A stretch of 64,000 nucleotides of DNA from Petrosia ficiformis. Its lineage: Eukaryota; Porifera; Demospongiae; Haplosclerida; Petrosiidae. Below are positions 11,680-23,967 of the stretch, piece by piece; the first letter of the stretch is position 1, and each line of letters starts with the position of its first letter. The position numbers were made by a program, and so were the translations under genes. Where the stretch lies: positions 21,554,548 through 21,618,547 of the forward strand of contig OX345636.1 of the NCBI GenBank assembly GCA_947044365.1, written 5' to 3'. Below the pieces are notes generated by a model. That model saw only the letters and a list, made by a program, of their open reading frames with translations, did not search any database and had not been told where the DNA came from.

Positions 11680-12207
11680 CAATTTTAGTCTTAGACTACT
11701 AGTAATAACAATAAAATCTGAGACCCTACGAGAACTTTGATAACTCATATATTTACTCAAGAGTAAAATTTATAACTCATCCTAATTCCTAATTTGTTTA
11801 TGTGGTGCAGTTTTACAAAAGTGTTGTGTGTGGCAGCTTTGGAATCAGTTTCGGTTCCAGAATAGGTACTCGATTGGAGTACATTGGAGCGGATTAAGTC
11901 ATTTTAGTACTTCTGATATCAAATGACCCATCACTAATATTATAACATACACTTACCACAGCAACTGGTCATTCAGGTTTCTACAGAAGTGACTGCCAAA
12001 TATGGTTATTATGACATATATGACCTGACAAGACAAACATATATGTTATGTTGTTTATATATAATATTATATTTATATAGTGTGATTGGCAGGTAAGAAG
12101 CAAGGAAATTTATAATATTATTCCAGTTGCTGAATTTGTTTACCTGTCATTACATGCCAAACTAAAATCTTGACTTCAATTATTGCTTTTCATATTTTTT
12201 TCTACAG

Positions 12208-13384
12208 GTGTCCCTAGAATCTATGGTCATGATGGAAATCAGTTCTGCTTTGCTTTTTCGACAATCACTCCTGGCAACGGTGACCCAGTATTCTTCTCCA
12301 TATACATCAGTACGCTTGGAAACACACCAGTTGATTACATAATTACCTTCGATAGCATTTCAAATATCACAGGTACAGTTGAACCGTGTGAAATAGAAGA
12401 AATATCGATTGACAGCACTCTGCAAGTTTTATCAGCTGATGTTGTTTCTGTTCGTAAAGGAATTATAGGGTGATGTAACATTAGGCAACACTTTTCTTCC
12501 AGGTCGCCCACAACCTATAAGTGCTGGAGGCGTAAACACTTTATCCCTATCTGTATACACGACAGTTCATTTAGGAAGTAATGACGAGGATCTCACTGGT
12601 TTTCGAGTCAGCAGTACAAATCCAGTAGGCTTCATGGCTGGTCATGCATGTGGACAAATTCCGGTAGACAGCCCCACTTGTGATCATATGATTGAACAAA
12701 TACCACCGAGTTATACTTGGGGATATAATTTCATCAGTTCTCCACTCACGGCACGAATCAGTGGATATGTAATTAAAATAATTCCCAGATACAGTGGGAC
12801 TACAGTAACCCGACATTGTAATGGAATGTCAGAAATGCAAGTAATGCAAGACATCCCTTTCGATGGACTGGAAATAGATATTAGTGAGCAGGTGTATTGC
12901 TGTTTTCGTACTAGCCGGCCTTGTGCTGTTGCTCAGTTTTCTAAAGGACAGTCAGTTGATGATGCTTTGAAAGAAATATCAGAAAACATTGGTGATCCAG
13001 CTATGGTGTGGCTAGCACCTGTTAGTCAGTTTGTCAACTATTTAGTCTTCTATACCGGATTTACTTCTACGCCTAGTCCTGATGGGTTTGAGGATGGAGA
13101 ATTTGTAAATGTAATAGTTCCTGCAGATTCTTTTAATCCTCAAATGATAAGACTTGATGGCAATCTTCTACAGCCAAATGAAAGGGAATGGACTGAAATA
13201 TTTTGTCCTCCAAATAACATTACTGCATGTGCATATGGTAGAAGTGTTACTCTGAGTGGATCTGAAGGAAAGCACAACATCACACATGATAATCCCAGTG
13301 GAAGATTAACCGCAATAGTTTATGGATGGGCAGATCAAAAAGGATATATGTACCCAGCTGGGTTTGCATTAGATCCTATTGGAG
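12208..13384 (+). pseudogene. Receptor exon 2: IgGFc-binding-type domain with 230-bp deletion
   Basis: The exon encodes an IgGFc-binding-protein N-terminal domain (recognisable core: GFMAGHACGQIPV, CDHMIEQIPPSYTWGYNF and DPAMVWLAPVSQF). Relative to the intact copy B exon (53612-55018, 1407 bp) it lacks 230 bp between 12467 and 12468. This shifts the frame and creates an immediate TGA at 12471-12473. The rest of the domain (12474-13384) stays open in the shifted frame. By eye there are about ten substitutions against copy B, about eight of them amino-acid changing. Confidence 0.85.
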
Positions 13385-14004
13385 GTATGCAGTCAAAGTC
13401 TGAAATACATTTCCATAGCAATCACATATCATGATTAGATAACATTACCTATACATCAATACCTTTCTGATTCATAGTTTCATAGCTGACTGTATATCCC
13501 TCTGAGCCTAAAATTGTTTTCAAATTATTTTGGTTAATGTTAGGGAGAGTGTTTAGCTCATGTGCTTGTGTTTTTAGCAATGTTATACGTGAATTTTGCA
13601 GCATTGTATTACATTTTCCTGCATCAGAGCATATTCAATCATGTGACTCAAAATGTTTCTCGTGTCTTCAAGAGTATTGGAAGACAACACCATTACCCAG
13701 ATGAGAACTTATAATTTTCATTTTTGTTTCTTGACATTGTTACAAACAAAATCTTCTCTAGCTGTTCTTATACAATTAGTCGAATATCAGTAATGTTGAC
13801 ACAAAGGGGCAATCTTGAAGAAACGTAATGATGTAAAAGTCACAAAGTTTCAAGCTAATATAAACTCACCATTATATACAACATCTGTAGTTTTCATGTG
13901 ATTTATATAATAATTAGCTATAATTACGAGATGGTTGTAAATTATAATTGTTAATTGCCATTGTACATAAGACTATAATTATTATAATATTATTTCCACT
14001 GTAG

Positions 14005-14806
14005 AAATAATTTTTTCCTTGTTTGTTGAGACTACCAGAGTTGGTGAACGTTTAGGACCTTTTGTTGTCACTATTATCAGAGCAGGTGATATTCATGTGA
14101 ATGCAGCAGTTGACCTGCAAATACGAAGTTCTAGTGGTAAGCTTGATTTAAAGTTTAATCATTGTCGCATGGATATGCACATTCATTCTTTAAAGTACTT
14201 TATTAGTAGATTATTAGTTGTGTCATAGTGTTCAATAGTTCATGTAAATATGAGAGCAGAAGCTAAGCATCTTCTGTTCATAAACTCATTTGTAAAAGAA
14301 TCCAACATTCCATAACACTGTAATTTTCTATTTGTCATCATGACCTAAATCTATTCTGTTCCTTTGTAACATACTAGGTAAATAAATATATTAATTCATT
14401 TGTCACCCACAAAAAGCAACAGAAGCTATCTGACACCATCTATAATTAGTGAACTTCATACCGTTAATTATTAATTTATGTTTCAATCTATTGCAGGTCT
14501 GATATCTGGTGTATCATTTGCTACAGGTATATACATATAGTTTAGATATAATTATAATTATAGATAGAATTAAAGAAATTGTTAATTTCATGTTAGTTGG
14601 TGTGGCTAATGCTCCTGGTGTTGATATTGAGGAGAGAACAGTGACCGTAATGTTTGCAGCTGGAGAAACAATGAAGTTGGAATCCATTGAAATATTACCT
14701 GATAATGAAGAGGAAGGGGATGAGTATTTTAATGTTAACCTTGTTCAACAACCTGGTATTTTGTTAGGTTCTCCAAGTTCAGAATTCCTCATCATAGAAG
14801 ATGATA
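14005..14806 (+). CDS. Receptor exons 3-5: Calx-beta domain 1
   Basis: 14005-14136 encodes the N-terminal strand half (FVETTRVGERLGPFVVTIIR), 14497-14526 a ten-codon mini-exon (GLISGVSFAT), and 14597-14806 the C-terminal half with the typical ending LPDNEEEGDEYFNVNL ... FLIIEDD. The acidic 'D-x3-E-x-DE-F' motif provides the calcium ligands in Calx-beta domains. All three exons are multiples of 3 bp with phase-1 borders. The last donor, GTGAGA, is directly followed by a (CA)n tract. Copy B has the same exons at 55639-55770, 56131-56160 and 56231-56440. Confidence 0.75.
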
Positions 14807-14814
14807 GTGAGAGT

Positions 14815-14816
<2 letters not shown>

Positions 14817-14844
<28 letters not shown>
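14817..14844. repeat. (CA)n microsatellite after exon 5
   Basis: A pure CA run begins 10 bp after the exon 5 donor. It is present at the same place in copy B (about 56451-56478). Confidence 0.9.
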
Positions 14845-14849
<5 letters not shown>

Positions 14850-15374
14850 TGCACACATTTATTGTGATGTGAACTAGTGATTTACATTTTCTACAATAAT
14901 GAAGTGGATAGACAGATCACAAATGTACTAAAAAGTAACAAGGTGTATGGCTATGCATTAAAGTATAGAGAAACTAAAACATAGCTCAATAATAAATGAG
15001 AATGATTAAATGTATATCCAAATACATCAATACTGAATGTAACACTCTGTTAATAAACCAAATAATCCTACTGTTCTATAATTACAAATATTTACAATAC
15101 ATGCCAGTCAACTCCCCACCATTGAGCATTGCACGTATGACATATCAATCCACATTTCACACACTAGCACGCATACACCCATATCTGGGCCGAGTAACAT
15201 TGAAGCCAACTTGTAGATCAATGCAGTTTATTAGTGAAAGGTGAATCAAGAAAAAAGAAACACACTATGCATACATGTAAAGGTCACTTTTAATGCACAT
15301 GGGCAATAAATTTATTTCATCAATTTACTTTAATCTTCTGTGTGCAGGAGATCTCACCATCATACTATATATAT

Positions 15375-15378
<4 letters not shown>

Positions 15379-15453
<75 letters not shown>
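15379..15453. repeat. (TA)n microsatellite
   Basis: About 37 TA dinucleotides. It lies just inside the interval that copy B has lost (15331-22560). Confidence 0.9.
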
Positions 15454-15456
<3 letters not shown>

Positions 15457-17639
15457 ATAATGAGATTCATAGCCCACGTTTTTTCAATTGGGCGTGTAAG
15501 TTTACATTGTGCATATAAACCTCAAAATAGGTTGATATTTTAAAATATAAACCTTCTGCTAATAATCAGTCTCTATACAGAAATACTGGCTGAAAGTCAA
15601 AGGTGATTTCTTGCAGGACAACGCTAAGTATGAATCTCATGCTAAAATATATCAGATATAACATGTTTCATCAGTCTATATAAACCTCTGAAACATGTTA
15701 TATATAACACATATAATTATATGTATGTATAATATATACAGTAATGTCTGATTTGGTTTCAGTAGAAACTACATTAAATATCAACTGAAAACATAGAGAC
15801 CTCTGAAACATGTTATATATAACACATATAATTAATATATATATGTGTATCAAACTCTAATCCATCTAAGTTAATATAAGCTTAGAATTGTATTGCTTGT
15901 TATAGAATTGGTTATATACACATGTACATGTATATAGTTGTATTATATATTATTTTTAGTAGTTTTTAAATCACTAATTACTTAAATGAATGTTTTGAAT
16001 ACAACACATAGGCACCTTACTGATGGACATGAAATTGTCACCCATAAGTCCAATCAATGCATAATCAAAAGGTTTTTTTTTAAATTGAATTTAAATGGAT
16101 AAATATATTCTCCTAAAGATATCAACATCTTAGATGTTGATCCATCATAAATAAACAATTAGCAAAAACATTTTTGCAACACTATGTGTGGCAATATCTA
16201 TGCATGCCTCTAAATTTACTTTCAATGCAAAAGCTTGTGTGTTTGAAAATAGAAGTTGCTATTATTTGACTTTAACTATTTGACATCTCATACAAGTAAT
16301 GTAGCTTAGATAAATGTTATAATGGAATATGCATTAATAAAGTAATCAATTCAAGTTGTCAGTGATTATTTTGTACTATGAACAAATGTTATGTTTATAA
16401 AGGTACACAAACATAACCATATTCTGATAATTGTTTATGGTTATCCAATGATTACTTTCAACAGCATTTAATTGTATATACCTGTATTATTTCATTCATG
16501 TTGTGTTAGTGTTCCTCACTAGGAGAGAAATCTCGCAAGTTACAATCACATCTATTTAGCAACCACACATGCAATGTATGTCACATTATTATTTCATCAA
16601 AATGATGCACATGTATAATCAGTGTCTGTAATGCAAACATCTCTCTTACTTTAGATTCTTAGTGTAGTTTAAGTGTGATGTTATAGACACTAGAATTGCA
16701 AGGAACTAATATTCAGTCTACAAATACTCCATGTATTATACCCAAAATAGCTATTCTCTTGTTCCATTTTCTATACCTATTTTGGAATTCTTTATATAGA
16801 TGTTCCCTTTTCTAAAATTACAAATGTTTACATTAGTTGATATGCTAGCTACATAAGTAAATATTAGTTATTATATTATATAATTGTATTGTGATAATTA
16901 AGCTGTTTATATCCATGTTACAATTATTATATAATAATAGTATTATAAAGTATAATTAATAAGACTTCATATCACATGATGCACCAATAACATAAATATA
17001 ATATATTTAGTAAATACACCAGAAACTGTGTAAGTATAAGGCACAGGGCGGGGTACCATATGATGTGGCTAGGTGTATGCATTTTTATACACATTTGGTG
17101 AGTTGTTGTTTTTAAAAATGAAAAACGATAGGCAGACCTCACAGTCATAGCACACACACACAACAACACTCTCTTGATAGGAATTTGATTATGATTGCCC
17201 AACAACCAAGCTAATGTGCATTTCATGAAAACAGTGAAGTAAAGATCTGTATATACAGGAAATCGATATGTTTGAAAAAATAATTCATGCATTTTTTCTA
17301 TTGTATATACATGTATAACAGAATTATTACAGATTTATAGTTTGTTCTGTTGAGAGGCTATGAATTTAAGTAATGTACCTCTAATTAAAATGAAATAAAA
17401 GTAACATATTAATTATAATAATTTATTAACAGTTTTAATAATTCAATGTGTCATTAAATTTTTGTCATTATACCAAATGCAGTTTTGTGTGTCATGACAC
17501 TACACACTTACATGTAATTATCATACATGTGAAAAAGTTACTTGTATTTAGGATTATCCCAGTTTCTAAGTTAGCTTGCTTTCTTGTTCACACTTATAAT
17601 TATTCACATTGGCCATCACACCAAGTGTTAGTAAATTAT

Positions 17640-19015
17640 GGTTATCTTTTGTAAACTACCCAGCACATGGACCTGGGTTTAACTATGATACTGATATTTA
17701 CCTGCAATTTTAGTTTGTGAACTAACCATGTTCAGTTTCAGTTTCAGTTGCTAGTGTGTTCAAATTAGACCAGGAAATCAGACATGCCTTGCTGTATATG
17801 ATAATTTCAGGACTCAAACAAGCTTTGTGGTGATTCTGAATTAAAGTTGTAGAACCATTTATAACATGGGAAGCTGTGAGTATGTTTTCACAGTTTTTCA
17901 ACACCATTAAAATGTGTCATCTCTACATAGAATAGACTACACTTATAATATTGTAATACATATAGATCTTGATTTCAGAACAGGTCCTTGATTTACGTAA
18001 TCAAGTACATTGGTACTTGGAATCAAAGATCGACTATTTCTGGTATCATATCTCCATCACTATAATTAAATTTTACTATAAAACTATTAATGAAATTATT
18101 AATGAAATACTCCTGTGTGCATTGATCATTACAGAACTTGACAGCCCTGTAATTATTATGATTGTTATTGAGCTTTATTATTATTCTAATTTATTTTAAC
18201 AGAAAGTTTCGGCCTGTTCTATTATTGCAAATAAATTTTATTATTTTTAATACAAACATGGACATATTAATATAAATTCTGTGCCAAACAGTTATTATTT
18301 TGATTATCCACTCTTCTTATTTTTTAATGGTTGTGGTGGAACTTTAGCTTCTTGAACAGCTATTAATTCCTGTTTCTATGTATGTTTCAAACAGCTTCCT
18401 TCATGCTTGTTCGTAGAGCTTAAGTGCATGTTTTTTACGCACCTCACTCATTAATTGACTGAACCCTCAGAATGACGCAACTTCCTTTAATACATATACA
18501 ATGCATACATGACACAAGCATAATATAAATGTTATTATATACAAGCAATCATAGGGGTGACCCTGTGTGCCTTAAAAATTGAATTACTATAAAGAACTGG
18601 AATTCCCCTAACTTGGGGGGTAGAGTGTTTCATATGAATAATGCAATTTGTACTCACTTTTACCATCATGCCAATTAATGTTATAGTTAGTTCATTTTTC
18701 TAAACTACCCAGGTCTGTGACTACTGTATATGAGCCAGCACCACTTTTATTTACCTGCAGTTTTATAGCTGTTTGACTGTGTTCAGTTTCAGCTGCTAAT
18801 GTGTTCAAATTAGAAAACAGACATATACATGTAGCTATGTAGCTATATAATTACTTCATGACTCAAAATAGCTTTAATATAAAAGAGAGTTTTGGTGATA
18901 ATTAAAGTTGTAGATCCATTGAAAAAATAATGTGAGGATGTTTTCACAGTTTTTCAATACCATAAAATTAGAAATATGTCATGCATAGAGTTACTACACT
19001 ATATTCTATGATAAT
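17640..19015. repeat. Diverged tandem duplication within intron 5
   Basis: 17640-17960 and 18700-19015 share an ordered set of motifs: AAACTACCCAG, TTTACCTGCA, TGTTCAGTTTCAG, GTGTTCAAATTAGA, AATTAAAGTTGTAGA and ATGTTTTCACAGTTTTTCAA. Identity is perhaps 75%. The repeat spacing is about 1.06 kb. Confidence 0.7.
18286..18562. mobile_element. Remnant of CCCTATGATTGC TIR element
   Basis: The right end, AAGCAATCATAGGGGTGACC (about 18543-18562), and internal motifs (TTATTATTTTGATTATC, TTAATTGACTGAACCC, GACGCAACTTCC) match the complete element at 29351-29774. The left terminus is not recognisable. Confidence 0.6.
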
Positions 19016-19059
19016 TATTCTCAACACAAAATGATAAATTTTATTTTTTCATTATGCAG

Positions 19060-20809
19060 GTATACAGATTAGTCTGGATCCGCTAACTTACCTTGAGGAA
19101 GAGTTAACTATTGACACCTATGTAACACTGACAGGCAATACTTCTGCACCAACCCGAGGGATTACAGAGATTCGTATTACAGACTTGGGGGGAGGAAGCG
19201 CTACTGGTATGGTAGGACTGTCATATAATTCTGTTAGATTACAATGCCTGTACCAAATTTGAATACTACTATAAATACAAATTTCATTAGCTGGTTAATT
19301 TCAACTGATCTTGCCGAGTTCTAATATATATATTTTCCTAGAACAGCTTGGTCATTATGCACAATCTTAAGAAGGGATATGTCCAGAAGGTTGGCATGCA
19401 AAACGTCAGTTCAGCTCATAGTGAATCTATTGTAAATGATGGAACTAAAATGGCTGAGAGCTGCCCAAATGAACACGAGCGGAACTTAAATGTAAAGCAG
19501 GATGACAGGTCTTGTCAATAGGGTTTGAATTTTACTTTCTAATCCACTTGTCCATAGGGCAAGTTGGCAAAAAAATCGCTTGTCCCAGACAACTTATTAA
19601 TATTCATGAGTTTTTTAACCATTTGGTCTGAAAAATGCGTTCCTTTTTTGCTGGGAATCTGACTGTTCACTGTGTTCAGAATCTTTGTCTTCAGTAGCAT
19701 CTTTATTGCTAGTACTACCATAGACTCATCTCACAGCTGTGATTGTAAAGTAACCGTGTGTATGTAATCAAAGGTGTAGCTACACCCACAATCATTGCAA
19801 TGAAACACTGTTGCTTGTCCAAGGGACAATTTGAATCGTTTTTCACTTGTCCCAAAGCATTTTTCACTTGTCAGTGCTAAATTCGAACCCTGCTTGTCAA
19901 ATCTTGAATGTCTACAAGTGTCTTAGAACTAGCCATGTGTAAACACATTGATCAATCATTTCTTCCATGCAAATGTTTGTAGCAGGACTTACTTGTGCAA
20001 TTTTACAGTGCTCTATATTAGGGCTGGGATGATTAATTGATTAATCATTTGATCAATCAATATTAAAAATTCAAAAAATTCTTTTGATTATCGATTCTAA
20101 GTCTGAGATATCTAATTATTCCAAAGACATACAATGTGGAAGAGACAGGAAGCGTTTTTGGTCATCAAATGGGAGGTGTTTCCTGGATTAATTGACTTAA
20201 TTAGCCTAATTACTTTAATCAATTTGTAGTTAGTGATAATCGATTTCAGAATCTCAGCTGATTCCCAGCACTACTCTATAACGATCCCTGTTTGTAGAAT
20301 AGTAGCCTCAGCTCTTTGATATAAGTTAAATGAAATCCATTATGGAATAGTACTATCAATGTATTGTTATGTCTTTGTTTCTCTTTGTTATTATAATTAT
20401 TATGTATAATTGCTTGATCATAATTTTTATTTTTCTATACTATGTTTTTGATTATGGTATTGCCATTGCCTTACCAGCAGTACTGGTTGTATTGGCCTTG
20501 CTATGGGCATCACTATGATGTCCTTACATGCTGTAACTGATGTCCTAGTTGTTAATTTATACTTATGTAGAGTACTGTGAAACTCTTCATTACATATTTT
20601 AATTATAGGAGGTATGGACTATATGAGTTTTAATGAAATAATAACACTATATCCTGGAAACACAACATTTGAATACAGAGTCCTCATCATGGCTGACTCT
20701 GAGGATGAAAATGATGAGATGTTTCAAGCGAGGATAACACTGGAGAGTGGAGGAGGTGTTATAAATGATCAAGCAGATACTGCTACTATAACCATCCAGG
20801 ATTTGAATC
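19060..20809 (+). CDS. Receptor exons 6-7: Calx-beta domain 2 (copy A only)
   Basis: 19060-19206 encodes IQISLDPLTYLEEELTID ... ITDLGGGSATG and 20609-20809 encodes GMDYMSFNEIITLYPGN, then SEDENDEMFQARITL and TATITIQDLN. Together they form one Calx-beta domain split in the middle by a 1.4-kb intron that holds two hAT-type MITEs. Borders are phase 1. These two exons are absent from copy B, where 56967-59585 is unrelated repeat DNA. Because the exon pair is symmetrical, its loss would not shift the frame. Confidence 0.8.
19519..19892. mobile_element. hAT-type MITE in receptor intron 6
   Basis: The termini are TAGGGTTTGAATTTTA and the inverse of CAGGGTTCGAATTTAG. It is flanked by an exact 8-bp target duplication, CTTGTCAA (19511-19518 and 19893-19900). 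The 8-bp duplication and C/TAGGG-type ends are diagnostic of hAT elements. The interior of about 340 bp has repeated CACTTGTCC motifs and no transposase. Confidence 0.85.
20019..20273. mobile_element. Second hAT-type MITE in receptor intron 6
   Basis: The termini are TAGGGCTGGGAT and the inverse of TAGTGCTGGGAAT. The flanks are CTCTATAT (20011-20018) and CTCTATAA (20274-20281), matching at 7 of 8 bases. The interior is rich in GATTAAT/AATCGAT motifs. It lies 126 bp from the previous hAT MITE. Confidence 0.8.
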
Positions 20810-21995
20810 GTATGTTGTGTGTATATATGTGTGTGACTGTGTGACTGCATGTGTGCATGAGTTTGTTTGTTGGTAAATGATGTCATTGAAAATGGCAAAT
20901 AGGAGAAAGAGTTTATTGTAATCATTGTATGTAAATAACAGTCAAAAACTATTCCAATAACCAGCTCAACCACTATGTGTTTAATGTTTATAACCTACTG
21001 CTTCTGAATCAGACCACTTGATTTCACTGATTGTGTGTGTTTATGAAAGAGACGGTAGTTGTCAGATCCTCAGGCTTTCAACTGAATGAACAGGTAACCA
21101 TGGGGGGACGGACTCTTAACTGAATAACGTCTCCCCTGAAGCCTCAGTGGTACGAGTATCTCACATTACTTTATTTATTCATATCTTACTATTAAGCTCG
21201 AATATAAGTTTTAAAGTCATGCATTACATAATGATAAGTTAGTTTGTAGTACTTGGTAGCTAGTTTTATAGTTCGATTCTAATTCTGGTCATCAGGGGAG
21301 TTCCCAATCCGTTCTGAAATTCAACAACTAAGAATTATATTGGCCAAAGTACTAAACAGGCATAATAGATCCCTCCTCAGCTCTAATGCTTTTGTTTTCT
21401 GTATTCATGTTATTGTCCAACTCATCTTGATGGCCTGTGTTTATTACTTTCTACTTAACATAATTTTATTATACATATCATTTGATATCACAAGATTAAA
21501 ATAAACTTAGTTTCAATTGAAGATATATGCATAATAAATCAAGTTGGCATCTTCTGACTACTCTCAGCTTTCTCAATATTTAATCCGGTCCTCAAGGGAG
21601 CTCTGGTCATCACATAACCATAATTTTCGGTCCCTTTAGTCTCCCAACTTATGGCTTGCTATGGAAATGGCGGGACCACTCCATTTTTGGAGTCCAGTAT
21701 TTCCATTTATGAATTATATACACACTTGTAGACATCATACACATACCTTTTTGTTTCAAGTTAAATACATTTGCTCTTCACAAAATAGATTCTTTTTCTA
21801 ACTAGTTGCTTATATATATATATACAGTAATATATATAGCTCCAAAGGTGACCATGTTCTTGTAAAAGGTGCAATGAACTAATATGCATGGTAAGTTGTT
21901 CAAGTGTCTACTGCAGCTTGAGCAAACTACCCACTGGTATGAATTAATTACATCAGAGGTATAATATTGCGTGTATATACAATAAGTATCTCTAG

Positions 21996-21999
<4 letters not shown>

Positions 22000-22031
<32 letters not shown>

Positions 22032-22520
22032 GGTGTGTGTATATGTGTGTATATACATGTATGTGTTGGGTGGAACCCCTGTCCTGGTCATCCCACTAAA
22101 ACGAGCAGCGAGGGACCAACACCAAGTAGTATAAAGATCAGTCAAGTCACTGATCTCACAGACGACGACTCTCCCGTAAGGTTACCCACATCAAAAAGTT
22201 CTTTGTTGGGTGGAACCCCTGTCAGTGGTTATACCACTGAGGTGAGCAGCAAGGAACCTACTCCAACTAGTATAATGATTAGTCAAGTTGCTAATCTCAG
22301 AACCACTTTTATTGATTAAAAACCCAAAAAGTACTAGTTAACTCCAAAATTCAGAAGTACAGTTGTTACATGATTATAGTAATCAGTTATTTACTTAACA
22401 TTTCCATATGCTTTGATGCTGCAGGACTATTTAACATGGATAGTCTGGTGTGGGGAACCAGAACTTGGGGTTAAGATATCTTTATGGAATCCCGACCCTC
22501 CCCTCTCTATTCGAGTTTGA
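22000..22520. repeat. TGTTGGGTGGAA repeat element, copy A intron 7
   Basis: After a (GT)n tract (about 22001-22027) there are two degenerate monomers, each beginning TGTTGGGTGGAACCCCTGTC (about 22065 and 22205) and running into motifs such as CACTGAGGTGAGCAGC and ATCAGTCAAGT. Near 22440-22505 is a tail (GGGAACCAGAACTTGGGGTTAA ... CCCTCCCCTCTCTAT). The same parts occur in copy B, greatly expanded. The family is not recognised, and any frames through it look incidental. Confidence 0.7.
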
Positions 22521-22562
22521 TTTTTAATTAGCTTTTAAAGCTTTCTGGTTTATTTCTTATTG

Positions 22563-22574
22563 CGTGTGTGTGTG

Positions 22575-22618
<44 letters not shown>
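22563..22618. repeat. (GT)n microsatellite before exon 8, copy A
   Basis: About 28 GT units interrupted once by TA (TGTGTAGTGTG). It lies 58 bp upstream of the exon 8 acceptor. The matching tract in copy B (59443-59585) is far longer. Confidence 0.9.
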
Positions 22619-22621
<3 letters not shown>

Positions 22622-22676
22622 TGAATTGAATACATAATGTTCATTTGATTATAATTAATGGTAATTTCTTTTTTAG

Positions 22677-23967
22677 GTGTGTTTTTTGATCCTGTAATAT
22701 ATACTCCTATGGAAGAACAGATAACTGAAATACTGATCATTAGGAGTGAACGACCAGTATCAAGCGATAGTATACTGAGGGTTTATGACAGAGATGGTTC
22801 TACTGCAGCACGTATGCCAGTAGAATAATGTGTGATAACAAGTATTACATGTTCAGATAGTACTACTATACTGTCTGTTATAATTCAGATGTTTAGTACA
22901 GTGACACATAACATATAGTACTGTACAAAATAAGAGATTTCCTGATGTACATCAAGGGAAGCATGTAAGCAACATGATACAAACTTAGTAGAATCCTTCA
23001 TATTTCTCAAATAACATGTGATGTCTGTGTTTTCGTAAGGATTCTACAAAGTTTCTGTCAAATTTCTTTATAGGTGTTCATTGACACAGATCAGGAGACT
23101 TCTCATTTTTATTAGTGTACGTACATGTATAAATAATTCTTCAGTTCTCACACTTTGCATTCCACTTTTTGTGCATGATAACAAGTGATTTAACACCGGT
23201 AGAAGATTAAATAATTGTAAGTTGCTGCCACCAGAAAAGATCATGAAGAGTACTTAGAGATACATTCTTTACCTTATTGAAATGTAATAACCTAGTATCT
23301 TGTTTTACTAAAGCCTAGCTATTATATTAACAAAACAATAAAACTGATTATAATAAATTATTGTTAAACTTTACAACATGTAATCATAATAAAGAAGATA
23401 CATTATATTGAAGTATGAAGATAATTATAAACTATTTTGCTTATGTTGTGGATATGTATATAGTTTACAACCTACTTCTCTCTTAACTCAAAAATAAATT
23501 ACTACATTGTACTTATACAGCTTTCCCCTCTTCCTGGAGTTATTAACTATTTTTTGTAGTGTCTTCCAAGTTATAACAATATAATTGTTAGTAACTTCCT
23601 GTTATATATTCATCACTTTCATGTACATCTTGGCATATTCAAGTTGGTTATACACTTCTATCTCAGTATTCACCTCACACCTGTAGCCCTTAGTATATTA
23701 TATAAAACCTGCTTATATTATAATTACATACATAATAATGAATCTATTTATAAATATCAGGTGGGATAGACTACTTCTCCTTCAACTCTACTCTTTTACT
23801 TGCGCAAGGACAAGATAGAGTTCAATTCAACGTGACTCTCATTGATGATGAGCTTATTAAAAATATTAAGCAGATTGTTGTGCCACTTGATATAGTTTCT
23901 GGAAATGGACTAGGGATACGTGCAAATCATGATGTAGCAACAGTATTTATCTTTGATAATATTGATA
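22677..23967 (+). CDS. Receptor exons 8-9: Calx-beta domain 3
   Basis: 22677-22811 starts VFFDPVIYTPMEEQITEIL and ends at a GTATGC donor. 23761-23967 reads GIDYFSFNSTLLLAQGQD, then IDDELIKNIKQIVVPLDIV and VATVFIFDNID, before GTAAGA. In the second exon the usual 'DE-F' acidic motif is replaced by Lys-rich sequence (ELIKNIKQIV), whereas copy B has DLIENIEQIV at the same place. Six differences fall in 23852-23899 and none elsewhere in the exon. Copy B also has a 100-bp deletion in the first of these exons. Confidence 0.8.

Larger units (their letters stand above)
15454..19050. other. Receptor intron 5, AT-rich with old repeats
   Basis: No coding sequence is supported. It contains an inverted pair with a repeated 36-bp direct motif near 15684 and 15803 (ACCTCTGAAACATGTTATAT), an old tandem duplication (17640-17960 versus 18700-19015), and a remnant of the CCCTATGATTGC TIR family (18286-18562). 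Minus-strand frames at 16972-17292 and 17722-17907 look like chance. Confidence 0.5.

Noticed and set aside
22005..22319. 104-codon frame through the TGTTGGGTGGAA repeats in copy A
   Set aside because: It begins in a (GT)n tract and runs through degenerate repeats; the copy B counterparts do not keep the frame.
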